Positions 25,695 to 35,843 of a stretch of 64,000 nt of DNA are shown here, one piece after another. Position 1 is the stretch's first letter; each line of letters opens with the position of its first letter. This stretch comes from Ophiura sarsii (Eukaryota; Echinodermata; Ophiuroidea; Amphilepidida; Ophiuridae), in contig CM069448.1 in assembly GCA_035610835.1 (NCBI GenBank), positions 32,273,583-32,337,582 on the forward strand. The letters run 5' to 3'. Under the pieces are notes generated by a model. It saw nothing but the letters and a program-made list of their open reading frames with translations. It searched no databases and had not been told where the DNA came from. The translations under genes were made by a program, and so were the position numbers.

Positions 25695-28600
25695 CAGCTG
25701 TTTTTGAACAATGTTAACCGAGTTTAAACATTCCCTATTGTTTGTTAGAAGCACCGTCGTATTTCGTTCGAGAAAAATATTTATTTTTTTCATTTTTTTA
25801 TTTTTTAGGGTCGGTCGGTTGTTTTTTTTTTTTTTTTTTCACTGAAAAAAAAAAAAAAGTGTAGGGTCGGGCGTATTTTTAGGGTCGGGCGGGTTACGCC
25901 AATATAACCATTTTTTTTTTTTGGCCTTAACATCAAAAAAAAAATTGAAAGCAGATTTTCTTGCAGATTTACATTTCTGATCATAAATCGTACATACATT
26001 CCAAGTAACAGGGCGATACAATTCTTAATTACTTCAAAATCATGGTTTTAGAGTAAAAATACACTGTCGGAAATCCGACAACTTTTGAAAAAATAGTAGC
26101 TCCTGGTAAAAAACTGTTATCTTGAGCCTTGAGGCTTGACTACTCCTCTAGCCTAGTGAGACTATTGTGCTGCATGTGTGTGTGTTAATCGTTCAATTAT
26201 TAATTGAACTTTTTTTATAGGTCGGCCAGGTCACCCGGGTACTTTTTTGTTTGCCGTTGACAACAAACCAGACGTTTTAACTACTTATCAGTTTTACGCT
26301 CTACTTAACCATACCAAGGGATCGCATTGCGCTGTGTAACAGGCCTTTATTTACCTCTTTGGTTTGTGAAACCTATAGATGAGGTGACCGTTGTTTACAT
26401 CAGTAGTGTTTACATATTGATTAGCGCCTGGTCTAAAGACATGCTAGGGGTACTAGTCCATGACTGCTGCATACATCATACTATATGAAAGCAAAACACA
26501 CATCACTGAGCGCCAATTTTAAAAGCACATGCCCTTATGGTGCGCACGCAAACCGCCGGGCAACCAGATTTAGTGCCTGGTCGTCTCATTGTGCTTAGGG
26601 ATGCATACCATAACTGCTGCACTATTACACCGTAAGCATGGTAAGTAATGATCAATCAAGTGTGAATTAAAGCACCGTTCCCTGTAGGTGCGCACGCAAA
26701 CCGCCGGGCACTACGTCACCGGTCACACCATCTATAGCTATAATCAAAACAAATAATTGTTGATCATAGCGTTCACACTTGCATTTATCGGAATATTAAA
26801 CACAGTTTGATGATGCACTTCCAACAATGCGACCTTGCCCTACGCGACTGCTGCAGTGACGCGCCAGCAAAATATGAAAGGCAACCAATGCTTGAATTAA
26901 TAGCCGCATTTATTTACTGCTATCAGCAAAAAGAATCACAACATTTCATGGTAGCCTACTGTTATCCAGTATTGACCCTTTTTCAATTTTGGTAATGTTA
27001 ATCAGTGGCGGATACAGGGGGGGGGGGGGCTTTGGGGGTGCGCGCCCCCCGTAACATTTTACAATATACTTTTTTGTGTACGCGCCCCCCGTAAAATTTG
27101 ACAATATACTTTTTTTGTGTACCACTTTACCTTTTTCAGAGACATAAGTTGGTTCCGGTAGTTTGCCACTTGTACCCTGCGATTTTTTTTGCCGGTTTTG
27201 GGACAACCACATCGCTACCCCCCCCCCCCCCCCCCCCCCCCCCCCACTTAGCAGAATTTCACGAGCTGACGGCAAAAAAAATTGGGGCCCTTTTACGATT
27301 TTTGTTGGTGTCAGCCCCCGTAAATTTCAATCCTGGATCCGCCACTGTTAATGCATTTTGAAACCGAACAAAATATTGTACTTGATGACGCATGATATTT
27401 ATGATTTAAGTGGCTATGCATGAGACACAATAGCAATAATAAGACCAAACAAAGTTGCTTGTTATTTTCAGACATTAAATGCAAAATAATTACAAAACAA
27501 TGTAATTATTTCACGAATTCAGCAGAGCAAAGATAAAATCAGGCTTTTGTGATGAATCGGATTAGAGTGTGCGCCATTATTCAATAGTGAAATTCAAAAG
27601 AGCTTGTTTGAGAAATTATATCACAAATCTTGTTCTTGTTCGGTTTATAAAAATTAAAATGTACACTTTTATCTAAATGCCGCAGAAAACATGTTTTCCT
27701 CTACCAATTTGAATCAACAAAAATTATTTTGAAAACTAACGAGACAGCCTTTTCTGCCAGAATAAATAATTTGAGAATTTTTTGCACAGATTTTTAGAAA
27801 TAAAATCTTAAAGTTTAGTACAGGTTTTTTTAAAACTTGAACCCTGTATTTTTCACACTCGTGCATCTACCCCATCTATCGTCATTTCAAAGCTTGTGTA
27901 CGTTTCACAATCAGTTTTGCGCCTTAAAATTAGAACTGATATTTATTAACAATGAATTGTTAATATTGTTTGTGATTGCTTTATCGTTATATTTGATTTT
28001 TAAAGCTTTAATTTGATACCAAACTCGGCTGCTATATCATTTTAGTTACTGAGAAATCACTATTTTAATCACAGTATTTATTGAGGAGTATAATATTGCG
28101 CAAGAAGAGTTGCCAGTTTTGACGGGAACTACATTTACTGTGTGTATCCAGGACACTGGTATACAGTATACTGTAAAGAAACAAAATGTGGTCACCATAA
28201 TTATATTATAGTCACGTTTTTTAATTCTAATCTTCCTTTCAATTTGTCAAAACTTATACTAGCTGTGTGTAAATAAACGTGATCTTCTTTTGAACCGTTT
28301 ATAAGGCCAACAAAAATAAAATTGTTTGATTGTCCTTGTCCGCCCCACCCTCTAAATCCTTCGACCCAATTTTTGTTTTGTTTTTTTGTTGAATTTCTTT
28401 TTATTTAAAAAAATCAAAATTTCATTTTTGTTGTTGAAAATTTGAGTCGAAAATCTTTTTTTAAATTTTTTTATTTCTTTTAAAGTGTTAAGAAAATAAA
28501 AATACTCATCAAAACAATACGGATTTTGTTCCCCGTTTTGGTTACCACAACAAGTGTACATCTCATTTGACATTGTTCCTGAAAAAAAGGGCAAGTCCCG

Positions 28601-31600
28601 ACCGAACGACCTACCCAACTTTTAAAAGTGATCTATGGAAAATCAAACAATTTTCTTTTTTGGCCTAACAGCGACTATCATTTTATAATCGAAGCAAACT
28701 ATTCTCAATCAATTTGCCACACCATGCATACAAGGGGTGAACAAATCATGTGTGCATTTCGGTGTATTCATGGAATTATTCCATGGTGTATTGTACATTT
28801 GTACTTGAGCGTGTAAGTCCATGTTGAGATGCATTGATCAAGAACTATTTGTCATGGTTTGGATTATAGCAGGACATTCCTGGACATTTTTCAGACAGTG
28901 TAATGAGACCAATCAATTATATTTGCATGACTGAGCAATGAGCTTGAGATTGGTGGATCTATTGATCATTAACCAACAATAATAATCAATGAAGGCATAT
29001 TAATACTTTGTGACAGAATACAAAAGGTCAAGTGCTTTAGATGCTCAACTAAAACTCACTGATTCATGACAATGGGACATGGATTTCGCCACCAGTGTTG
29101 CCAACTCCATGGTTAGGCTGCAGAATTGGGCTACTATATGAGTATGACCCTGTTGCACCACACACAAAAAGCAGGTGCCACGGCCGTCAAAAAGATGGTC
29201 GACCCTAAATCTATTAAAAATAGATCAGTCTGTTTACCCCAATCTCTGACTACCCCAATCCCGGTGTCCATGGAGCCAGCTTGCTGGCGACATTGCTAGC
29301 CGGTAGCGCTTGTATACCAGCCAATATACCAAACATTAAGAATGTCAATTAATGATGTCACCAGAATTAGTAAGAAGACTGATTATTCTGAATCCTTTCA
29401 AGTGTATACATGTAAGGCCAAATAATGAAAAATAAAATTCATGTTTAGCGTCACGCCCACTTCCTTTTTAGGGGCAGCCTCCTTTTTTTCTTTTTTTGAG
29501 AAAAAAAAAAAGTATGCACAAAAAAAAAAATCATATTTTTTTACTTTAGGCACACCTTGTATAAAGCTGTTTGCCCCATGAAATAAATTGGTCCTCTACG
29601 TCTCAGAACTCAGGACAAGACATTATTTGTTCTCGTTTTCTGTTTCATCTTGCCCATAAGAAGCCAATATGTAATTTCTTGAGTCCAAGTGGCGGTCATT
29701 TTGAAAAAAGCAGGCAACCATCTTGAAAAATAGCCTGGCCAGCTATCTTGACAAAATGTCTCTTGGATATAAATGTAAGCCATTTTTTAGGCTGGGAATG
29801 GGATGTATATCAAGGTCGACCCATGCCTCAGGACTTGGTTTAGGGTTATGATGTCAATGAAGTTCAAATAATTGTCATTTACTTATTCAATGGTTTTAAA
29901 TGCAAGATGAATAAAAATGAGGAAGCTGCTTCCTGATAATATATTGGCATGGCAAAATGGTCCATTATTTGTGACAGTGTGCGGTTTGGAGTTTTTGGCA
30001 ATCATCAGGTGGTTTGAGACAAAAGAGGGCTACAAAAGTTTTTCTTCCGTGGTAAGATTTTATAAAACCAGTTTTAGGCGATAAAAAATATTACTATACA
30101 TCATAAATATTCATTAGCTAATCGCGGTTTCCTATTGGTCTATTCCGTTAGCTACGCACTTCAGTATTTAGCCTACTTCCTCGCGTACGGGAAAGACGCA
30201 GACGCGGGGAAAAAATAAGGGTACTACCGCACCCCTAGGAGTCGACTACCGCACCCCCTGAACGAAACAGTCTCATCCCCTGAACGAAACAGTTCAACAA
30301 ACACATACACGTCACATTGTATAGAACTTTGCATGATGGCGACGAGCATGGTTATTTGTTGTTGTCAAAATGGCGTCGTCTGCTGCTGGTCGTTTCGCGG
30401 AACTGTCAGAGACGGATTTGCAAACTATTGTTATGAACTTAGAAGACAGCGATTTGTTTGAAAACAGCGTTATTTTCTTCAAACTTTGACATCGTTTATA
30501 TTGACTGTTTACTACTGTTTACGAAATTTAAATAGGCCTACCATTGGATTTTTGATGATTGGAAACACCGGCCGTGTCATTTTGGATTATCTACAAACAA
30601 GAAGGTAAGTTGTAGTAGGCCTAAGTTTTTATAATTTCGTGATGAATATTTATGATGTATAGTAAAACAAATACAACATGGTTTATATCGGGAAGTAGTG
30701 TGAATTACTGGCCCCTCGGTGTTGGATGAGTGCGTCTACTTCCCTCCGCTACGCGTCGGGAAGTAGACGCACTCATCCAACACCTCGGGGCCAGTAATTC
30801 ACACTACTTCCCTCTATACCATGTTGTATCTGTATAAACCCTGTTCTACAGCCCAGACCTACCCATTTTTTCTGATTTTAAATTTTTACTTTTTTTTGCA
30901 AATGTTTTTGAATTTTGAAAAAAAACACATTGAATGTTTGACATTTCATGATTTTTTTTGAAAAACAAAAAGGCCCGACCGACAGACCGACCCTACCTGT
31001 ACCTGACACATCCCTTAGAGAGGAATTATTTTCAAGACGCCCTCGTTTGACTTGCGTGTTGCTTTACTTTAAAAAAAAAGTGATTCTAAGCGGATTCGAA
31101 CCAGCAGCAGCACAGCAATATTTGCATTCATAGACAGCGCTCTTATCGATTGAGCTACGGAGGGAACTGCCAGAGGAGCGCAAGATTATAATCTATAGGT
31201 ATTACATTCTCAAAATCGATTACTGGTGTCACTGTAATAGACGATTTAGTTAACCGATTTTAACGATCTATACATAAAATTGCTGAGAAATCGACGAAGC
31301 TCAACGCATGGTAATACATGAAAATTAAATCTGATGAAGACAAATTAGGAAAGTTTAAGCAGCTGCTGTATTTCTTCTGATGAGCAATTCTCCACAAAAA
31401 TGTTTAGCGTTGAAGTTCAGTATTTTCTTCATCCAATGCGTCAATGATCTAAGATCTATCATTGGTGAATTCTCTAATTTAATGTCACCTTTCATTGTTT
31501 CAACACCTGTAGCGACCTATGTTTATACATGTAGGCCTGTGGTCGTATATATTGTCAATCCATGAATAACGCCACCAGGCCAACACAGCTGAAGTTGTTT

Positions 31601-34600
31601 GTGATAAAAAAATCAACAGAGGGCGGTTGCTATTATGTCCCAAATTTCAAATTTCTAAGGGATGTGCTGAGAGGTTAGACTAAATCCTTTACCTGGGCAC
31701 TTGTTTCAAAAACGGAATTTCCAATTTCTCTATTATTTAAATACTTTTATACAGGGCTTGAGCCTTGGTGCCCTCAATTTCTGGCTGTTTTACTCCATTC
31801 AAAAGTACATAATGGCCTTGGATAAAGTTGGTGCCGCTTTCAAATTGCCTTAAATTAAATTGACTGCCCTTTTCATTTTTCTAATTTTAAGGCCTTTTAT
31901 ATGTATTGTATTATTATTGCCATTATTATCATAAGTTACTTATCGGAAGCGATAATTTCCCGTTCTTTTAGGTGATATAAAATTGTTGTTTTGGTAAGTT
32001 GAGTCAGGAAAAGGCACATGGTCATTTGGCAGGAAATTAAGCGGAGTTCCACCCTTTTCAAATGTTGTGCCAGCTGTTTGATCATTGCATTGTGCGCCAA
32101 GTTTTTCCCGTGCATAATAATAGATGCGCTGCTAATATCCGTGGCGTAGACGCAAGAAGCAAAAGAGCGCAAAACAATGTGTAAAAATATAAACAGAGGC
32201 CAATATTACGATCATTTAAATTTCAGTTTTCTTCCAATTTCTTCACATTTTGAAAATAGAAATTGAATCTGATAGTTTATTTCGTTGTTTATTACTTTTT
32301 CGCCCAGTATACTCGCCTTTTAAGTCGCACACTCCATGGATTAATTTCGTGAACATTTAGCCAATTTTGAAGGAAATTTACAAATTGTCAATGTTAAACT
32401 GTTACTGTTATCATATAGAGAACATTGTGCACTAGGAACGATTTTCTCATCTTTTCAATGTTTGCATTTTAACTTGAGATATTCACCAATTAGCGGTAAA
32501 ATGTATGCAAAAAATATTTCAAAAATATGCTTCATAGAATAGGGTTTTCCCCGTCGCCTTATGATCTTCTTCAAGATGATCATGTCCACACAAGTTAGAC
32601 GTAAGAATTCCACTTTCATGAATTTTGAAAGTAATTTCTTTACCATTGAAACCTTCTTTCTGTGAAAGTAGACTAACAAGCTTTCAGAACCTGTTTTTGA
32701 TTTTCTTCTGCTGCATTCGGTTTTATTTTTATGAAGGGTTATAGTTTGCAGAAATGGGAAATATAGTTTTTTTCCGAATTTTGTGATGAACATTTTAGTT
32801 CCCCTCTGCGCCCTTCTGCTACAGTTTTGATGTTAGAAAGATAATTATTTTTGGTTGAATATGAAGTATGATACCTTTCCTTTCCATCACAAGATAAAAA
32901 TTAACCCAAAAGATGAAAAATTATTTTATTATAAGATATTTTAAAATAAGGCATGTTCAAAATGTCCCGTCTGTCACAAAAAAACATGAAATAGTTGTGT
33001 ATTTTTAACATGAATGGATATTTTTGGTTCAAAATTGAATTCCTACTTTCTATCAAGTTGACCTTACCTAGAAAGTATAATGAAAATACCCATCAATGAA
33101 TAATTCTCCAGCAATTTTATCTCAAAGTTTGTCCCGTCTGTCACAATTATAGTCTGTCAAAACTGTAAATTGTCTTTCATCTGTTACTATGAAAGGTTAA
33201 AAGGAGTTATTTTGCACTGATTGAACAAACAAATGAACATTCTTAAAGTTGATATTAAATTGGTATGACAATGTTAATGAAAATCTCACAAATGTGGTCT
33301 GTATCCATAATTTCAATTTTCAGAACTTTTGCCTGAATGGGTGAAATTTTTAAGTCAGGATTGTTGTGTTTCCAACTCCGAATTCAGATTCGGTATAAAA
33401 AATTAGCCAAGAAAAAGTTTATCTACCCTTATTTGAGCAAATATATTTCCATCGGGACCACAAAACATGGCAAAATCTTGATTTTTAGCATTTTTCAGGG
33501 ATACTGGGATAGTGCTTGTTGGAGACTGACTCACATCTCAAAAGATGCCTCTTATGATGACTAAGGTCATGTTATACTGATGTGGCATTTGTTTACTAAT
33601 GTTGAGTCAAAACAAAATTCCATAAATTATGTTTGATCATCTTAGCACTGCATGCGTCTTAAAATCAAAAACGTGTCAAAAATGTCCGTCTGTCACGGTC
33701 CCGTCTGTCACAACTTTAAAGAGCCTGGATTTTTCTGTTTCATGTTTTGAATTTAAAAATCATGCGTTTTCTGGTTATTTGTATATAAGTAAATAACAGT
33801 AAAAGAGAAAAACTTAAAATTTCATAGGAGAACAGATAGCATTTTTTGTTCAAAGTTTTTTTCAAAAAATTGAGTGTAATTTGCGTCCCGTCTGTCACAC
33901 TGATTTCATTTTGTCACTGTACAGCCACAGAATCCTCTAGTTTTGTGGATTGTGTTTTAAATTAAAATATAGAGTCTTTTAATTGATTTTATACTTGAAT
34001 TAAAAGGTTAAACCTTAATGATATTTTTTTACAGGCCTTTAAAATAAAAAAGTAGCTTCATTTTGTCCCGTCTGTCACGCTGGAAATGGCCTGTTTAACC
34101 AAAGCTGAATTCAGTCCTTAGCACAGTCATTGAACTCAGCCAGATCTAAATTCAGAAGAGGGCATCAGTACATGAAGGTGATTTATAGTTTGTGTTCGGC
34201 TTGCACGACCTGGTGGCCATTAGTCGGGGTCGCGACCATTGGCGTAGCGACTATGTTGTACCTCGCAACAGTCGACTATAATCAAAACAAAAAATTGTCG
34301 ATCACAGCGTCATGATGATCCCAGCGCTCGCGATCATTACAAAGGTAGAGCGTGTCCTTGCATGCAGTGCATTCTAAAACAGTCGCAACGTGACGTGGGA
34401 TCTTGTTGATTAGGGACCGCGATTGGTCAATTACCGATTTATTTACAAGTACGTCACATCTTCTGGTTTTACTGCGCCCTTGCCATCGCAATTGACTCGG
34501 TTACGCACGATGGGACGCTGGGGAATCGTTATATGCTGTGATCGACATTTTTTGTTTTGATATATTAAAGTGTACTTTCAGAAGTCCTAAACATGCACAC

Positions 34601-35497
34601 TGAATAAGAAAAAAAAATCTGCTCCCAAGTATTATCCTAATGTAACCAAGCAAAGACGTTAGTAAAATGCCTTGTGTAAGTTATCTGTTCTTTAATTTGT
34701 GTCATACTTCCTTAATTTATACATTTTCAAGACTAATTGAGCATCAAGATTTCTTTAGAATTTAATGTCCAATGGTCGTCGGACAGCAACTAGTCGCGAC
34801 CATCTGGTGGCGACTGGTCGACCAGGAAAAAACCTCTTGTCGTGCAAGCCTAGTTTGTGTTTCAGAACCACATTGACAGGACCTTGTCTACATCCTTCAG
34901 GTATCCCCATTCCTTTAGTGTCACTTTGCATCGACCAACTCTGGACTTGAGGCGATTGAGACATCTCCATGCAGTCCAACTTGAGTCAGCACTAAGAGGT
35001 GGGAGTTCTTCTTTAGCTCCTATGGACGTGGATATTGGCATTTCATGGTTAGCAAGCCTTTCTTTCCATAAATGACTCTTTGACGTAAGCTGCTTCATAA
35101 GGTCCCACAGTCTCACTGTATTATGTGTGCCTTATGATAAAAACATTGAAATACATGTTTGGCCCTTGTTCCCAGAAAGTTTCAAATAAATTATAATTTA
35201 TTATTTGTCCATTTATCATAGGACCCGTCACAATACTACCAACAAAGCCACCAAGACGAAGACTTCATCAAGTGCATCTGCAACAGAAGCTTGACCCAGA
35301 TATCATGCGTCTGCTGCGGTATGATGTTCGAGGGACGTGTGAGGACGCCGTGTCCGAGACATCCAAACACCATCTATCTGATGGACATTGATAGGTGCCC
35401 AGCCTGTCGTGCAACCAATCTGACGGAGTCGCAGTCAACTGCGCGTGTTGGTGCCAGTGGACTGATGATGGCGCAAGCACATTCAAGGCCGCACTGA
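23641..35497 (+). CDS. Cys-rich putative zinc-binding protein, two coding exons, CG13380-like (tentative)
   Basis: Exon 1 is 23641-23886 (donor aag|gtaaga) and exon 2 is 35222-35497 (acceptor tttatcatag|gaccc). Both junctions are phase 0 and join into 173 codons. The N-terminal 82 residues are Ser/Pro-rich with SP and TP sites (PHSPPSSPPRTPVSPNP) and look disordered. The C-terminal exon has a cysteine/histidine module: KCICN, then SCVCCGMMFEGR, then TPCPRHP, then a hydrophobic IYLMDID, then CPACR. This suggests binding of one or two zinc ions. The pattern reminds me of the uncharacterised metazoan CG13380 family, recalled and not searched. Function is unknown. The start ATG has A at -3. An AATAAA follows the stop by 341 nt. 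Extra exons inside the 11.3-kb intron cannot be excluded. Confidence 0.8.
24133..25588. mobile_element. 1.45-kb foldback DNA transposon with about 400-bp arms
   Basis: The left arm (from gtgtcaaccctaaatatatg) and right arm (ending cagggttgacacc) are inverted copies. Shared words include atcaagcactgtaactttta, gtacataaaagtatac, aattttcagacaacctaaca and aatcaaaaactgat. A unique middle (about 24735-25145) has CpG-rich words such as ggcgcgtctag and ttcagcgcgcgacg. The middle recurs inverted at 31930-32430, so this is a dispersed family. A 62-residue open frame in the middle (24987-25175) is not a recognised protein. It lies in the intron of the Cys-rich gene. Confidence 0.85.
25595..25929. mobile_element. 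MITE with AGGCC-A-tract ends and (G)GGTCGGGCGG core
   Basis: The left end aggcc, a run of A, then ttgttatattggcgtaac is inverted at the right as gttacgccaatataacc, a T run, then ggcct. The interior carries several long T/A runs and gggtcggtcgg words. It directly abuts the 24133-25588 foldback. Its ends resemble those at 28304-28666 and of the large insertion at 50413-56160, which suggests one superfamily. Confidence 0.75.
26374..26736. mobile_element. MITE with TATAGATGGGGTGACC ends (copy 1 of 2)
   Basis: The left tatagatgaggtgacc and right ggtcacaccatctata are inverted with one mismatch. The interior contains a direct repeat of ggtgcgcacgcaaaccgccg at about 26539 and 26688. The same ends and an accgccgggc core occur at 57939-58154. 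Confidence 0.75.
27003..27347. mobile_element. hAT-type MITE, CAGTGGCGGATNCAGG ends
   Basis: The left cagtggcggatacagggg and right tcctggatccgccactg are terminal inverted repeats of the hAT-like CAGTGGCG type. Inside are a 12-G run near 27019-27030, a tandem of two cgcgccccccgtaa segments at about 27041 and 27081, and a 28-C run (27218-27245). A clean 8-bp target duplication is not visible. Open frames across the C tract are artefacts of the homopolymer. Confidence 0.75.
28304..28666. mobile_element. MITE with AGGCCAA..ATTGTTTGATT ends
   Basis: The left aggccaacaaaaataaaatt then gtttgattgtcc is inverted at the right (atcaaacaattttctttttt then ggcct). Length is about 363 bp. The ends resemble the A-tract GGCC family at 25595. 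The minus-strand 88-residue open frame inside is AT-driven low complexity. Confidence 0.7.
28667..30091. other. Intronic stretch without a recognised element
   Basis: This part of the Cys-rich gene intron has A/T tracts near 29480-29540 and an aggccaaataatg word at 29413 that resembles the GGCC family end. I see no exon with convincing splice sites and no complete inverted-repeat element. Confidence 0.4.
30092..30664. repeat. 22-bp perfect inverted repeats flanking a 0.5-kb segment
   Basis: tactatacatcataaatatt plus ca at 30092-30113 is perfectly inverted at 30643-30664. The segment between holds a duplicated cccctgaacgaaacag (near 30255 and 30281), a short possible coding start at 30370 and a gtaagt donor-like site at 30605. 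It may be the 5' part of a transposon carrying its own first exon. Confidence 0.6.
30370..30489 (+). pseudogene. Possible N-terminal relic of a Crypton/KIAA1958-type element protein
   Basis: An ATG with A at -3 opens a 39-residue frame beginning MASSAAGRFAELSETDLQTI and ending at TGA. Element proteins of the KIAA1958/Crypton tyrosine-recombinase group often start with a similar Arg-Phe plus Asp/Glu-rich helix; that similarity is recalled and weak. No recombinase core follows. It is called as a fragment because nothing downstream continues it. Confidence 0.3.
30671..30829. repeat. Near-perfect 159-bp palindrome with a short CG-rich loop
   Basis: The arms run from atacaacatggt and ggaagtagtgtgaattactg through cgtctacttccc on the left and return on the right with about two mismatches in the inner 55 bp. 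The loop is tccgctacgcgtc. It would extrude as a cruciform or transcribe into a long hairpin. It is probably a foldback repeat, but it is unusually well preserved for its neighbourhood. Confidence 0.9.
31082..31163 (-). repeat. tRNA-derived SINE fragment
   Basis: On the - strand the order is tagctcaatcgataagagcg (A-box and D-arm-like), then a divergent anticodon region, then ggttcgaatcc (B box). The T stem and acceptor do not pair properly, so a working tRNA is unlikely. It has the layout of a SINE head. Confidence 0.55.
31930..32430 (-). mobile_element. Truncated inverted copy of the 24.1-kb foldback element's middle
   Basis: Read on the - strand this matches about 24735-25145: ccgtggcgtagacgc, agagcgcaaaacaatgtg, aggccaatattacgatcatt and atactcgcctttta have direct counterparts. 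The outer arms are mostly lost or degraded. A 78-residue minus-strand frame here aligns with the 62-residue frame of the other copy (M-I-x-Q-L-x-Q-H-L-K), as expected from shared DNA. Confidence 0.75.
32965..34079 (+). repeat. Cluster of six TCCCGTCTGTCACA-type motifs
   Basis: Exact or near-exact copies begin at 32965, 33132, 33684 (one base shorter), 33699, 33886 and 34066, all in the same orientation. Spacing is irregular (15 to 552 bp). The DNA between them is AT-rich and not obviously repeated. This is too regular for chance but is not a tandem repeat. No protein frame links them. It lies in the intron of the Cys-rich gene. Confidence 0.8.
34277..34564. mobile_element. MITE with TATAATCAAAACAAA ends (copy 1 of 2)
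   Basis: The left tataatcaaaacaaaaaatt then gtcgatcacagcg is inverted at the right (gctgtgatcgacatttttt then gttttgatata). The same ends bound 38343-38518, and one lone end is at 26740-26770. Direct tata at both edges suggests a TA-type target. Confidence 0.8.
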
Positions 35498-35837
35498 GCT
35501 GATGAGCTCATGTACATTATATGGGCCCTTGCAAGGGTGGTCGCTGTAAACTTAAGTTACATTGTTTGAAAGGTCTAACGTTATGCTGGATTGCATAACC
35601 ACCAACAAACTTCAAGAAAAAGTAGTAACTACTGGGATTGGTGGCAGGGTATTGAAAACAGATTCTGGTTTTTTTCATTGGTATTTTTTTCTGTACCAGT
35701 TACTGTTTTCAAATACCATATTTATATCTACTTTTTACTCTTTTTTTTAAACATTGTGTTTAGTAGTATGATTTAATGAATGTTGAATCTCTGAAGAAAT
35801 GGGAGTATTTCATCCACCATCTGTGATTTCATGTTGC

Positions 35838-35843
35838 AATAAA
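35838..35843 (+). promoter_or_regulatory. Candidate poly(A) signal of the Cys-rich gene
   Basis: AATAAA in gttgcaataaacttgtgtg lies 341 nt after the stop codon and is followed by a T/G-rich stretch, the usual arrangement of a cleavage site. Confidence 0.5.

Noticed and set aside
27098..27361. Proline-rich open frames around the C tract
   Set aside because: They come from a 28-C homopolymer inside a hAT-type MITE on both strands and have no domain.
31936..32172. 78-residue minus-strand frame similar to the one at 24987-25175
   Set aside because: The similarity is explained by both being copies of the same transposon core. Kept as a finding, not as a gene.
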